A stretch of 64,000 nucleotides of DNA from Nocardiopsis sp. JB363 (GCF_900143625.1 NZ_FRFF01000169.1:1-64000), one strand, 5' to 3'. Shown: positions 1 through 13,392, counted from the stretch's first letter. The notes: generated from the letters alone by a model not told the origin. Numbers and translations are program-made.

Positions 1-963
1 GTCGTCTTGGATGTGTTGGCCGATGGTGAGTTCTTCGGCGACGAGGTCCTCACCGCGGATCCGAACCCCGACGCGGATCCGCACCTTTGGGACTTCAGCG
101 TCAGGGCCAACACCCCCTGCATCGTCATGCTCCTGCCGAGGGAGGCGGCCGAACGCGTGAGCCGTGCCTCGAACTCGCTCCGCGCGCACCTTCGGGACCA
201 CCTCCGCGACCGGGGTCCTCGTAACCGTAGTGGTGAGGCCGACATCGCGTTGTCGTCGGGGCATCTGGGTGAGCCGATGTTGCCGGGGACGTTCGTGGAC
301 TATGAGCGTGCGCCGCGTGAGTACGAGTTGAGTGTGGCGCAGACGGTGTTGCGTGTGCACACGCGTGTGGCGGATCTGTACAACGAGCCGATGAACCAGG
401 TGGAGCAGCAGCTCCGGTTGACCATCGAGGCGCTGCGTGAGCGTCAGGAGTACGAGATGCTCAACAACCGCGATTTCGGACTGTTGCACAACGCGGCCCT
501 GAAACAGCGCATCCATACCCGGACCGGCCCGCCCACCCCCGACGACCTCGACGAACTACTCTCACGTCGGCGTAGGACGCGGTTCCTCCTGGCCCATCCG
601 CGGGCCATCGCCGCGTTCGGACGAGAGTGCGACCGCCGCGGCCTCTACCCGGAGTCCATCGAGGTCGAGGGCCACCAGATGATGACCTGGCGCGGTGTGC
701 CACTCCTGCCCTGCGACAAGATCCCCGTCTCCGACTCCCACACCACGTCCATCCTGGCCATGCGCACCGGTGAGAAGTCCCAGGGCGTGGTCGGCCTGCA
801 CCAGACAGGGATCCCCGACGAGTACGAGCCCGGGCTGAACGTGCGGTTCATGGGCGTCGACGACCAGGCGGTCACCTCCTATCTCGTCAGCACCTACTAC
901 TCCGCGGCCGTCCTGGTGCCCGACGCACTGGGGATTCTCGAGAACGTCGACATCACGCGATGA
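1..963 (+). CDS. Family 2B encapsulin shell protein with cNMP-binding domain (5' truncated)
   Basis: The reading frame is open from base 1, so the gene starts outside the window. The first ~70 residues, including [10 protein letters not shown], resemble the phosphate-binding cassette of a cyclic-nucleotide-binding domain. The rest ([20 protein letters not shown], then [17 protein letters not shown] and [20 protein letters not shown]) is typical of the HK97-fold family 2 encapsulins, the SrpI/EshA-like proteins. In family 2B the cNMP domain is inserted in the E-loop, and the shell assembles into a protein nanocompartment that encloses an enzyme. The next three genes on the same strand are isoprenoid enzymes, so the cargo is probably terpenoid. 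I infer assembly and cargo from family and context; the N-arm and the start of the cNMP domain are not visible. Confidence 0.85.
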   Translation, partial: VVLDVLADGEFFGDEVLTADPNPDADPHLWDFSVRANTPCIVMLLPREAAERVSRASNSLRAHLRDHLRDRGPRNRSGEADIALSSGHLGEPMLPGTFVDYERAPREYELSVAQTVLRVHTRVADLYNEPMNQVEQQLRLTIEALRERQEYEMLNNRDFGLLHNAALKQRIHTRTGPPTPDDLDELLSRRRRTRFLLAHPRAIAAFGRECDRRGLYPESIEVEGHQMMTWRGVPLLPCDKIPVSDSHTTSILAMRTGEKSQGVVGLHQTGIPDEYEPGLNVRFMGVDDQAVTSYLVSTYYSAAVLVPDALGILENVDITR

Positions 964-974
964 GGAGTATGTCC

Positions 975-2012
975 ATGGCCATCATCGAAGAGACCACGGA
1001 GGGCAACCCGCCGAGCGTGATCCTGGCGCGAGGCCGTGATCTGGTCACCCCCGCCCTCCGCGCCGCCGTCGACACCCTCCCGACCGCCGTACGACGCATC
1101 GCCGACTACCACTTCGGTTGGTGCGACGAGAACGGTGTCCAGGGTGACGCGGACTCCGGCAAGGCCATTCGGCCCACGTTGTCCCTGCTGGCCGCGGAGG
1201 CCGTGGGCGGAACACCCGAGGCGGGGGTATCGGCCGCGGTGGCCGTGGAGTTGGTGCACAACTTCTCCCTCCTGCACGACGACATCATGGACGGCGACGT
1301 CTCGCGCCGACACCGCCCCACCGCCTGGACCGTGTTCGGCGCCAACCCGACGATCCTCGCCGGTGACGCCCTGCTCACCCTGGCCATGGACGTGCTCGCC
1401 GCCAGCGGCCACGAAGCGGCACAGGACGGCACCCGGATGCTCAGCACTGCGGTACTGGAGCTGATCAACGGACAGGCGGCGGACCTCGACTTCGAGACCC
1501 GCCCCGACGTCGACCTGGCGGAGTGCGTCCGCATGGTCGAGGGCAAGACCGGGGCGCTGCTCGGGTGCGCCTGTGCACTCGGTGCCGCGTTCGGCGGTGA
1601 CCGCGCCCGCGTGGAATCGATGCGCCGATTCGGTGTCTTCTTCGGGACGGCGTTCCAACACGTCGACGACCTCCTCGGGATCTGGGGGAGTCCCGGGGCC
1701 ACCGGAAAGTCGATCCATTCGGATCTGCGCAGCCGTAAGAAGTCCCTGCCCGTGGTGGCCGCTCTGCGCTCCGACACCCCGGCGGGACGGGAGTTGGCGA
1801 CCCTCTACCTCCGTGAACGCAATCTCTCCGACACCGAACTCGTCCGTGCCGCGGAACTGGTCGACGCGGCGGGCGGGCGTGAATGGAGCCGAGGCCAGGC
1901 CGACACCCTGTTGCTCCGCGCCCTGAGCGAACTCCACGGCGCGGACCTGGTCGGGCGGCCTACCGAGGAACTCGGCGCCCTGGCCCGATTCGCCATCCAT
2001 CGTGACCATTGA
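975..2012 (+). CDS. Short-chain polyprenyl diphosphate synthase, probable encapsulin cargo
   Basis: This is a trans-isoprenyl diphosphate synthase of about 345 aa that condenses IPP with an allylic diphosphate. The first Asp-rich motif is HDDIMDGD, and the second is HVDDLLGIWG followed by GATGKS. An aromatic residue (Phe) lies five positions before the first motif, which in this family usually limits products to C20 or shorter, so GPP, FPP or GGPP is plausible. I chose ATG 975 because GAGGAG (962-967) lies 7 nt upstream; an ATG at 960 overlapping the encapsulin stop is less well placed. About 35 residues precede the catalytic fold and could serve as a loading segment for the shell. It would feed the geosmin synthase two genes downstream if it makes FPP. 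Confidence 0.85.
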   Translation: MAIIEETTEGNPPSVILARGRDLVTPALRAAVDTLPTAVRRIADYHFGWCDENGVQGDADSGKAIRPTLSLLAAEAVGGTPEAGVSAAVAVELVHNFSLLHDDIMDGDVSRRHRPTAWTVFGANPTILAGDALLTLAMDVLAASGHEAAQDGTRMLSTAVLELINGQAADLDFETRPDVDLAECVRMVEGKTGALLGCACALGAAFGGDRARVESMRRFGVFFGTAFQHVDDLLGIWGSPGATGKSIHSDLRSRKKSLPVVAALRSDTPAGRELATLYLRERNLSDTELVRAAELVDAAGGREWSRGQADTLLLRALSELHGADLVGRPTEELGALARFAIHRDH

Positions 2013-2039
2013 TCGACCGAGTGCCGAGGAGACCCAGGG

Positions 2040-5619
<3,580 letters not shown>

Positions 5620-5653
5620 ACGGTGAACGCGATGGTCGAGCCGACCAGAGCGC

Positions 5654-5683
5654 GGGGACCTCGGCGAATACGCCGGGGTCCCC
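5654..5683 (+). terminator. Hairpin terminator of the geosmin operon
   Basis: A 13-bp stem (5654-5666 with 5671-5683, one G·T pair) with an AATA loop is followed by TTT. It lies 35 bases past the geoA stop codon. Confidence 0.75.
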
Positions 5684-5914
5684 TTTCGCGTCAGTCGGCC
5701 GGCCCGGCCCCGGGCGCCCGTCGGGTCTTCCTCGACCTGGTGGACCCGGACTGAGTCGGTGCACCGAGAGAACGAAGACCCGGTGAGCTCCGAGGGAAAC
5801 CCTCGTGTCATGAGTGCCCACGGCAGGCGCACGGAGGCATAGTGGGGGCTGCGGTGGCCTCGTGGCACCGTGCACATCCCCCGTGGTCGATACGCCCAGA
5901 CTTCGGGAGTTCCT

Positions 5915-6883
5915 GTGCTTGTGAACCGGATTCGTGACTTCGTGCGACGCCACCCGGCGCTTCGGAAGACGGTGCGGAGTGTCCGCGGCGAACTCCCACG
6001 GGGGCTTGGTGGGATCGAGTCGTCCAGGCGGGTGAGAGAGCGCCGCTTCGAATTGGCGCTCCCTCTGCGCGAGGACGATGTCGTCGCGGGGCCGGAGGTC
6101 CTGTCCTTCGCCGTTCCGGGCGGGCTCTGGGCCCCGCGAAAGCTCGAACGGGAGGGGCTCGCCGGGTTCGAACCCGAGACCCTGGCCTGTTTCCTCGCCG
6201 CCCTGGACCACGCCGGTTCGGGCGCGGTCCTCGACATCGGCGCGAACGTGGGGGTGTACGGCCTGCTCGCGGCCGCGCGTGGCACGCGCCCGGTGCACGC
6301 CTTCGAACCCACTCCGCGCGTCGCGGCCGCCGCGCGGGAACTGGCCACGGCCAACGGACTCCCGGTCGAGGTGGTGGAGTGCGCCCTGGGCGACCGGATC
6401 GGGAGAGCCTCCTTCACGCTCTCCTCCACCTCGGACGCCTCGAACTCGCTGGCGTCGGGGTTCCGTCCCTCGGTCGGCCGGATCGAGGTGCGGGTGGACA
6501 CGCTGTCCCACTGGTGTGAGCGCACCGGTGCCGTCCCGGCCGTGGTCAAGATCGACACCGAGACCACCGAACCCGAGGTCATCGCCGGGGGCATCAAGGC
6601 GTTGCGCGCCTTCCGTCCCTGGATCCTCTGCGAGGTGCTGCCGGGTCGCGGTGTCGAGAAACGTCTCATGAGGCTGCTGCGACCGCTCGACTACGGCTGG
6701 TACCAGCTCGGGGACGAGGTGCCCTCGCCCGCGCGCCGCGTGATCGACGGTCGGATCTCCGAGGCCGACCAGCGCATGTGGCTCTTCGCCCCCGAGCCGC
6801 CCTCCGACGCCTTCTGGTCGGACACCCGTGCCTGGCGTCGCGCCCTGGAGACCTGCGGGCCGACGTCCGTGCTCAGGGCATGA
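5915..6883 (+). CDS. FkbM-family SAM-dependent methyltransferase
   Basis: This protein of about 322 aa has the Rossmann SAM-binding motif VLDIGANVGVYG, then HAFEPTPRV, VDTLSHW and VVKIDTETTEPEVIAGG, the typical FkbM C-terminal signature. FkbM-type enzymes usually methylate hydroxyl groups on sugars or small molecules; the substrate here cannot be read. GTG 5915 was chosen because GGGAG (5905-5909) sits 5 nt upstream; an upstream GTG at 5870 lacks a good site. It stands alone between the geosmin operon terminator and a convergent uvrA-like gene, so a link to terpenoids is only positional. Confidence 0.8.
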   Translation: MLVNRIRDFVRRHPALRKTVRSVRGELPRGLGGIESSRRVRERRFELALPLREDDVVAGPEVLSFAVPGGLWAPRKLEREGLAGFEPETLACFLAALDHAGSGAVLDIGANVGVYGLLAAARGTRPVHAFEPTPRVAAAARELATANGLPVEVVECALGDRIGRASFTLSSTSDASNSLASGFRPSVGRIEVRVDTLSHWCERTGAVPAVVKIDTETTEPEVIAGGIKALRAFRPWILCEVLPGRGVEKRLMRLLRPLDYGWYQLGDEVPSPARRVIDGRISEADQRMWLFAPEPPSDAFWSDTRAWRRALETCGPTSVLRA

Positions 6884-6885
6884 GA

Positions 6886-6908
6886 AAAGCCCTACCGAAC
6901 AGGGCTTT
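6886..6908. terminator. Hairpin between convergent genes
   Basis: A perfect 8-bp stem (AAAGCCCT with AGGGCTTT) around a 7-nt loop starts 3 bases after the FkbM-type gene. It may act on both strands, since the uvrA-like gene converges on it. Confidence 0.6.
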
Positions 6909-7012
6909 CCCTGTCCGAGGAGGGCTTTCGCCATTCCACCCACAGAAGGTGGATCCCCGGCTCTCGCCGTGGAGACGTCGGATGTGGATCCGGCTTCGGA
7001 CCAACGGTGACC

Positions 7013-9541
7013 TCAGTGTTCTCTCAGATGGTCGCGCAGGTACCGACCGGTGACGCTGTCCGGATCGTCCGCGAGCTCATCCGGGGTTCCGGTGGCGACG
7101 ATGCGTCCGCCGTCGGCCCCGCCGCCCGGACCCATGTCGATGATGTGGTCGGCGTTGGCGATCAGGTCCAGGTCGTGTTCGATCACGATCACTGTTCCGC
7201 CCTGGTCCACCAACCTCTGTAGTACTTCGATCAGTACGCGCACATCCAGGGGGTGCAGCCCCACGGTGGGTTCGTCGAAGACGAACAGTGTTCGCCCCTG
7301 CCGCCGGTCGAGCTCCGAAACCAGTTTCAACCGCTGCGCTTCGCCCCCGGACAGAGCCGGGGTGGCCTCGTTGAGCGTGAGGTAACCCAAGCCGACGTCG
7401 ATCAGGGCCCGGAGTCGGGTACGTACCTTCTTGAGGTCGCCGACGTGCTCGATCGCCTCGGCCGCCGTCAGTGACAGCAACCTCGGCAGCGACAACTCCT
7501 CCGTTCCCCCGGCGGAGACACGGGTGTACCGCTCGGCCTCCGGGCCGTAACGGCATCCCTCGCAGGCCGGGCAGACGATGTCCACGTCAGGCAGGAACTG
7601 CACGTCCAAGGAGATCTCCCCGGTGCCTTCGCAACGCGGGCAGCGCAGCGAGCCGGTGTTGTAGGAGAAGTCCCCCGCTCCCAGACCATCGGCCCGAGCG
7701 GCGTCCAGCCGCGCGTAGGCGCGCCGCACATCATCCAGTACGCCGACATAAGTGGACACGGTGGAGCGGACGTTGATGCCGATCGGGGTCGCGTCCACCA
7801 TGTTGACCTTCTCGATCCCACCGGTCTCCAACTCCCTCACGTGTGCGGGCCGGCGGGGCCGGGAAGCGGACCCGCCGGCCCGCAGGGAGGGGACGAGGCT
7901 CTCCAACACCAGGGTGGTCTTGCCCGAGCCGGAGACACCGGTGATCCCGGTGAGTCGCCCGACCGGGATCTCGACGTCCAAGGCGTGAACGGTGTGCACC
8001 GGTTCGGTGCGCATGAACAAGGTGCCACGGTCGAACATCAGGTCCGCATCGGCCCGTTCGCGCGTCAGGACCCGTTCGCGGCCGGTGAGAAAACCTCCGA
8101 TCAGTGAGTCCGGGCTGCGAGCGACCTCCGCCAGAGACCCCTGGGCGATCACGAATCCGCCCTCCTGCCCCGACCCGGGCCCGATCTCGATCAGGTGGCC
8201 GGCTTCGCGGAGCACCTGCACGTCGTGGTCGACCATCACCACCGAATTGCCCTCGGTGAGCAGGTCATCGATGACGCCCTGTAGCCCGCGGACGTTGGAG
8301 GGGTGCAGCCCGATCGATGGCTCGTCCAGCACGTAGAGGACCCCCGTGGTCTCGTTGCGCACGGCACGGGCCAATTGAACACGCTGACGTTCTCCGGTGG
8401 ACAGACTCGCCCCGGCACGATCCAGGGAGAGGTAGCCCAGCCCCAGTTCGAGCAGCCTTCGCGCCATCGTGAGCAGAGCGTCGACCAGACCGCGGGCCAT
8501 GGAGCGCATCTCATCGGGCGTCACATCGACTACGCCCGGCGCCCAATCGACCACGTCCTCCAAGGTCATGGCGGTGACGTCGGCCAGGTTCCGGTCCTCG
8601 ATCCGCGGTGCGCGCGCGGCCACCGAGAGTCGCGTGCCGTGGCAGTCCGGGCAGGTGTGTTCGATCAGGAAGCGGCTCACTCTGGACAGCCGCTTCTCAT
8701 CGTGTGCGCGTTTGAGCTCTTCGGTCACGGTCAGCCGGGCGTTGCGAAAAGTGAAGTTCAGTTCGTGGACACCGTTCTTCGTGGCGACGGTGATGTGCTT
8801 CTTCTCTTCGGGACCGTCGAAAACGATGTCCCTTTCCCCTTCGGTCAGCTCCCGCCACGGCACATCGGTGCGCACCCCGAACTCTCGGACTATCTGCGGC
8901 TGCACATTGAAGCCGAACATCTGCCAGGGGATCACCGCGCCGTCGTCGATGGTCATCGCCTCGTCCCGAATCAGCGAAGCGTCATCGACGTCGCGGACGG
9001 TACCGGTGCCCTGGCAGGTGGGGCAGGCCCCCTCGGAGTTGAACGCGAGAGCTTCGGCCTCGGGGGCGTAGAACTCGGCGCCGCACACATCGCAGACCAT
9101 CGGCTCCTCGGTCGCCACGTGCAGCGAAGGCCGCTGTCGGTGACCGTTGGGACAGAGGTGACGGCCCAACCGGGAGAACATCAGCCGGACCACGTTGAGC
9201 AGCTCCGTCGAGGTGCCGAAGGTCGAGCGTACGCCGGGCACACCGGGTCGCTGCCGCAGAGCCAGCGCGGCCGGGACGTGCCTGACCCGGTCGACGTCGG
9301 CGCGGGCCGCTTGCGCCATACGCCGGCGGGTGTACGTGGACAGCGCCTCGATGTAACGCCGGGACCCCTCCGCGTAGAGCACCCCCATGGCCAGCGAGGA
9401 CTTACCGGAACCGGAGACACCGGCGACAGCGACCACCTCACCCAGCGGGACGTCGACGTCGATGCCCTTCAGGTTGTGCACGCGCGCGCCGCGCACCTCG
9501 ATGACCGCCGGATCCCGATGGCCCTCACCCCGTTGACTCAT
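7013..9541 (-). CDS. UvrA-like ABC ATPase lacking the UvrB-binding domain
   Basis: An excision-repair ABC ATPase of 842 aa, about 100 shorter than UvrA. Both nucleotide-binding domains are intact: Walker A GVSGSGKSSL and GVSGSGKTTL, signatures LSTGERQR and LSGGEAQR, and Walker B YVLDEPSIGLHP and FVFDEPTVGLHP. Zinc-finger cysteines are present (CDVCG/CPTCQ, CPDCH, CPRCE/CPACE). The gap between HLCPNGH and the next CxxC pair is only about 30 residues, so the insert that binds UvrB in true UvrA is missing. This matches the UvrA2/DrrC type, linked to tolerance of DNA-binding drugs rather than UvrABC repair. No antibiotic gene lies next to it. Confidence 0.85.
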   Translation of the reverse strand: MSQRGEGHRDPAVIEVRGARVHNLKGIDVDVPLGEVVAVAGVSGSGKSSLAMGVLYAEGSRRYIEALSTYTRRRMAQAARADVDRVRHVPAALALRQRPGVPGVRSTFGTSTELLNVVRLMFSRLGRHLCPNGHRQRPSLHVATEEPMVCDVCGAEFYAPEAEALAFNSEGACPTCQGTGTVRDVDDASLIRDEAMTIDDGAVIPWQMFGFNVQPQIVREFGVRTDVPWRELTEGERDIVFDGPEEKKHITVATKNGVHELNFTFRNARLTVTEELKRAHDEKRLSRVSRFLIEHTCPDCHGTRLSVAARAPRIEDRNLADVTAMTLEDVVDWAPGVVDVTPDEMRSMARGLVDALLTMARRLLELGLGYLSLDRAGASLSTGERQRVQLARAVRNETTGVLYVLDEPSIGLHPSNVRGLQGVIDDLLTEGNSVVMVDHDVQVLREAGHLIEIGPGSGQEGGFVIAQGSLAEVARSPDSLIGGFLTGRERVLTRERADADLMFDRGTLFMRTEPVHTVHALDVEIPVGRLTGITGVSGSGKTTLVLESLVPSLRAGGSASRPRRPAHVRELETGGIEKVNMVDATPIGINVRSTVSTYVGVLDDVRRAYARLDAARADGLGAGDFSYNTGSLRCPRCEGTGEISLDVQFLPDVDIVCPACEGCRYGPEAERYTRVSAGGTEELSLPRLLSLTAAEAIEHVGDLKKVRTRLRALIDVGLGYLTLNEATPALSGGEAQRLKLVSELDRRQGRTLFVFDEPTVGLHPLDVRVLIEVLQRLVDQGGTVIVIEHDLDLIANADHIIDMGPGGGADGGRIVATGTPDELADDPDSVTGRYLRDHLREH

Positions 9542-9995
9542 CTCGCCCCCTCACGGCCGCGTCGGTCGAAGCCGGTCGAGACGGACCCCGGTCGACGCCG
9601 CCCCGACCGTTCCCGTGCGGTCCGGGGCGGGTCATACCCGTGGACGACGACGGCCAGACCCATCCCGCCTCGGTCTTTCCCGAGGCAGGGACGTCGGGGC
9701 CCTCGAAGAGCGCCCCGGCCGGGAGGGACCCGAGGACCGCGAACCGGCTCGCCGAATTGTGGTCCGATCCGGGCCACCACGAGTCCTCCTGAACGCGCGT
9801 CCGGCAGGACGGAGTTCTCTGCTCGAAGGAGCGGGTTCACACGCTCCCCGGGGCGGGCGGGACGACCGGGGTCGGCCCACCCGCACACGCCGGCCCGTAG
9901 TCAGTCCCGTTCGCGCCGTGTGCGCTCGCCGGTCCGCGAGCGCGGTGCCGATACCACTGCTGGGCGTCGCTGCCGAGTCACGAATCAGGGATGAC
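9542..9995. other. Non-coding gap between two minus-strand genes
   Basis: This ~450-base region should hold the promoter of the uvrA-like gene. Open frames here have no recognisable motif and no good ribosome site. I see no convincing gene, repeat or RNA. Confidence 0.5.
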
Positions 9996-11546
9996 TCAGG
10001 CCGGGCAGAGCGTGTCCTGGGGCGGCAGGTCGCCCTCGACCAGGAAGTCCGTGGTCGTGTCTTGCGCGCAGGCGTTGTCGCCGTTGACGTAGACGCCGTG
10101 TCCGCTGCCGTCGACGCTCACCAGCCGGGACCGCTGCCCGAACTTCTCGTTGAGCATCTCCCCGCCCCGGTGCGGCGTGACCGGGTCGCGCTGGTTCTGC
10201 ACGATCAGGACATTGCTCGGCCCCTCGTCAAGGACCTCCACCGGCGACTCGGCCGGTTCGTGCGACCAGTAGGCGCAGGGCATGATGTTGGCACTGGCGG
10301 CGCCGAACAGCGGGTACCTCTCCCGGTCCTGGGCGACGCTACGCTGATAGGTGCCGACGTCCTCGGGCCATTCCACGTCGTTGCAGGTCACGGCGAGGAA
10401 CACTGACCAGTTGTTGTCGAAGGGCGACGGCTCGGCACCCATCGTCGGCTGGGCGCCGGGGGCCGACACCACAGTGGGTGCGATCCCGTCTGACGCTTCC
10501 CCGGCCGCCGTGTCGGAGCCGAGCACCTCCTGCCACAACTCCGCCAGTCGGGGGTACGTCGAATCGTGGTAGAGGAACCCGAAGGTGGCCAGCCGGAAGA
10601 AGCCGCCGTCCATGGGGCCCTCGTCCGTGTCCACCGGGTTCTCGTCGAGTCGCTCGGCGAGCTCGAAGTAGGTTCGGCGCACCTCCTCCGATGAGTCGCC
10701 CAGGCCGTACTCGTCGTGGCGTTCGGCGACCCATTGCGCGAAGTCCGGGAAGGTCTCTTCGACGCCCAAGCCGTACCTGCGCATCCCCTCGTGGTCGAGG
10801 TGGGTGTCACCGATGTTGCTGTCGAGCACGATCCGGTCGGAGCCTTCGGGGAACATCGAGGCGTAGGCTGCGCCCAGCGCCGAGCCGTAGGAGGCGCCGT
10901 AGAAGCTGGCCTTCCGCTCGCCGAGCGCCTCCCGGATCCGGTCAAGGTCACGGGCCGTGTTCGCCGTCGTCACGTGGCGCAACCGTCCGTCGGTGTCGTT
11001 GTCCGCGCACTGGTCGGCGATCATCTCCGCGTGACCGGCCTGCTCGGCGACCGCCGCCTCGTCGACCGCGTACGGCGGGATGGCGCCCCGGTAGTCCTGG
11101 TCGACGGCGATGCCGCACCGCACCGGAGCGGAGTACCCGATTCCGCGGGTGTCCATGCCGATCAGGTCGTAGCTGTCCGAGACCTCGGCGGGCAGGCCCC
11201 GAGAGACCAGGTCCGCCGGAAACGTCAGCCCGGATCCGCCCGGGCCGCCCGGGTTGAACAGCAGCACGCCACGTCTTTGGTCCGGGTCCTGGCTGGCCAG
11301 CCGGGACACCATGATCTCGATCTCGGGGCCCTCGGGGTCGGTGTAGTCCAGCGGCACCGGTACCAGACCGCATTCGATCTGGGGCGCCTCGGCCGCCACA
11401 TCCTCGGGGCAGGCGCCCCACTCCACCTGTGCCTGCGGTTCCTCGCCCCTGTCGTCCGCCGCGGCCGGTGCCGCGACCAGCGGCCCGGCGAGGCCGATCA
11501 GCGCCATCACGGTCCAGCTCCGGCCTGCTCTACGCCTTCGTCCCAT
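9996..11546 (-). CDS. Secreted alpha/beta hydrolase, tripeptidyl-aminopeptidase family
   Basis: An exported serine peptidase of about 516 aa of the Tap/SlpD type, which removes short peptides from N-termini of extracellular proteins. The Arg-rich N-terminus and hydrophobic stretch ending APAAADD form a signal peptide. NPGGPGGSG is the oxyanion-loop motif, the nucleophile is in GASYGS, the acid in QRDPVTPH and the histidine in GSGHGVY. GTGAGGA 6 nt upstream supports ATG 11546 over an in-frame start at 11630. A lipoprotein relative lies at 26424-28001. Confidence 0.85.
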   Translation of the reverse strand: MGRRRRAGRSWTVMALIGLAGPLVAAPAAADDRGEEPQAQVEWGACPEDVAAEAPQIECGLVPVPLDYTDPEGPEIEIMVSRLASQDPDQRRGVLLFNPGGPGGSGLTFPADLVSRGLPAEVSDSYDLIGMDTRGIGYSAPVRCGIAVDQDYRGAIPPYAVDEAAVAEQAGHAEMIADQCADNDTDGRLRHVTTANTARDLDRIREALGERKASFYGASYGSALGAAYASMFPEGSDRIVLDSNIGDTHLDHEGMRRYGLGVEETFPDFAQWVAERHDEYGLGDSSEEVRRTYFELAERLDENPVDTDEGPMDGGFFRLATFGFLYHDSTYPRLAELWQEVLGSDTAAGEASDGIAPTVVSAPGAQPTMGAEPSPFDNNWSVFLAVTCNDVEWPEDVGTYQRSVAQDRERYPLFGAASANIMPCAYWSHEPAESPVEVLDEGPSNVLIVQNQRDPVTPHRGGEMLNEKFGQRSRLVSVDGSGHGVYVNGDNACAQDTTTDFLVEGDLPPQDTLCPA

Positions 11547-11711
11547 GTTCGTCCTCACCTGTTGTCGGCCGTGTCGTCGTTCAATGCGCTGTCGAGGGCG
11601 TCGGTGGCTTCCCCGTTCGCTTCGGTGCACCCATCGGATGGGCGGCGGGCGACGGCAACGCCCTGCTCGGCCGAAGCGGTCAGAGTGGCGCGAACACCTG
11701 CCGGGATCGGT

Positions 11712-12908
11712 CTATGGCAGTGCGGGTCGGGGATGTCCCGGCCCAGGGCGGTAGGTCAGGTGCCGCAAGAGGGTTTCGGCCGGCCCACGCCGTCCCGTGC
11801 GGCGCAGGACGTCGGCGATGACGACGGTGACCACCCACGTGGCGACGGCGACCCCGGCGGCGGCTGCGGCGCCCAGACCGCCGCCCAGGTCGAGCAGCGA
11901 TGGTTCGGTGGCTACCAGCCACACCGGCGACTGGGCGATGTAGAAGGTCATCGACCGTCGGCCGCACGCCACCAGCGCGTTCGTCACCCGGCCGCGCCGG
12001 TCGTTGATGTGGACCGCGACGAGAGCGATGGCCGCCGCGAAGGCGAGCCCACCGGCGACGCCGGTCGCTCCGAACACCGCCGAGGCGACGACGCCGACCT
12101 CAGGGGTATCCGGTGTCCACACGCCCACGGCCTGCAGGGCGACCGGCTGTGCCCCCAGCACGGCCACCGGGAACCCGATCAGCACCACACCGCGCAGGAG
12201 CGGCCTGTAGCGATCGGGCTGTTCCAGCACACGCATCCGGCCGGCCCAGACACCGATCAGGAACGAAGGCATTACGGCGAGTCCGGCGATCGGCACTACC
12301 GGGAGCGCACTGGCCCGTAGCATCGCGCTGTCCACGAGGGTGGGTCCTACAGGCAGTGGCGTGTCGGCTCCGGCGACTACTTGAAGTGCGGCGGAGGCCG
12401 CGGCGCCGAGCACGAGGGTGAGCGCGGCGATCGTCCACAGCCGACGATCGGACCAGGACACCGCCCCGGCGAACATCAGGGCGAACACACCGTAGGCACC
12501 GATGACGTCCCCGCTGTAGAGCAGGACGACGTGGGCTACACCGAACACGATCATCCAGGCACCGCGTCGACGTATCAGTCTCCGCGCCTGTGCCGAGTCC
12601 CCGCCGGGTCCGGAGCGGCGCCGGGTCATCTGCACGAGGCCGTACCCGAAGAGGAGCCCGAACAAGGGAGCGGCCCGCCCGTCGACGACGGACGTCAGCA
12701 GCCACTGGACGGCGACGTCGAGCGGGCCACCGCCAGAGGGCGTGGCCATCGAGAGACCCCCCGCGTGCAGCATCCGGGAGTGGGCGAGGGCGATGAGTAG
12801 CAGCATCAACCCCCGCGCCAGATCCGGCGCCAGCAAGCGTTCTGCGTTCGGCGTCGGTGCGGCCGGCCCGCCCGCAGGCTGACGGGATCCGAACATGGGT
12901 CTGAACAT
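11712..12908 (-). CDS. DUF418/YeiB-type integral membrane protein
   Basis: A 398-aa protein with about eight to ten hydrophobic segments. It opens with LAPDLARGLMLLLIALAHS and has APLFGLLFGYG, and near the C-terminus RRSMTFYIAQSPVW, the arrangement of DUF418/YeiB proteins, which are related to membrane acyltransferases. The function of the family is not settled. There is no ribosome site. A TAGCGT box on the same strand (12916-12921) ends 7 nt before the ATG, so the message may be leaderless. An in-frame ATG four codons later is an alternative start. Confidence 0.75.
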   Translation of the reverse strand: MFRPMFGSRQPAGGPAAPTPNAERLLAPDLARGLMLLLIALAHSRMLHAGGLSMATPSGGGPLDVAVQWLLTSVVDGRAAPLFGLLFGYGLVQMTRRRSGPGGDSAQARRLIRRRGAWMIVFGVAHVVLLYSGDVIGAYGVFALMFAGAVSWSDRRLWTIAALTLVLGAAASAALQVVAGADTPLPVGPTLVDSAMLRASALPVVPIAGLAVMPSFLIGVWAGRMRVLEQPDRYRPLLRGVVLIGFPVAVLGAQPVALQAVGVWTPDTPEVGVVASAVFGATGVAGGLAFAAAIALVAVHINDRRGRVTNALVACGRRSMTFYIAQSPVWLVATEPSLLDLGGGLGAAAAAGVAVATWVVTVVIADVLRRTGRRGPAETLLRHLTYRPGPGHPRPALP

Positions 12909-12915
12909 GGGTTCG

Positions 12916-12921
12916 ACGCTA
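12916..12921 (-). promoter_or_regulatory. -10 box of a probable leaderless gene
   Basis: TAGCGT on the minus strand, 7 nt before ATG 12908, where no Shine-Dalgarno is present. No clear -35 box was found. Confidence 0.4.
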
Positions 12922-13119
12922 GTGAAGCCGTCCGTTGCCGCATATCGGTCGAAGGGACCGGGAACACTCGACCAAAGTCAGCGTCCTTGTTGAAGTCTGT
13001 TGCCGTACACGATCGATCGGGGCCCGGAGGGGTCTCAACGGCCCCTCGTGAGCCGTCCACGTTGAGGGCCGCCCCCGCACCGTGTAGCTCGACGGTCCAG
13101 CCGCAACCCGGGCATGAAA

Positions 13120-13143
13120 AAAGGCCCTGTTACCAGGGCCTTT
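13120..13143 (-). terminator. Terminator of tRNA-Leu
   Basis: A 10-bp stem (AAAGGCCCTG on the plus strand with its complement, loop 13130-13133) is followed by a run of U on the minus strand, 7 bases beyond the tRNA 3' end. Confidence 0.85.
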
Positions 13144-13150
13144 CCTTTGT

Positions 13151-13234
13151 GTCCGAGGGGGGACTTGAACCCCCACAGCCTTAACGGCCACTAGCACCTC
13201 AAGCTAGCGCGTCTACCTATTCCGCCACCCGGAC
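13151..13234 (-). tRNA. tRNA-Leu (anticodon GAG)
   Basis: Read on the minus strand: a 7-bp acceptor stem (GTCCGGG with CTCGGAC, one G·T), anticodon stem CTAGC/GCTAG with loop TTGAGGT giving GAG, a long class II variable arm, and a T-arm with GTTCAAGTC. The CCA end is not encoded. A terminator hairpin follows. Confidence 0.95.
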
Positions 13235-13392
13235 TTGGGCGCTCAGCGCTTGCAGCGCCGAACAGGTTCAACCATAGCAAAGGTCGGAGGAGCCCTGAAC
13301 CAGTTTTCCGGTGGGGGTCGCCGGCTTTCGGTCGAGGGGAGAGCGTGGCAGGGTCTAGGGCAAAAGGTGCGGCCGGCAGACGGGAGAGCCAG

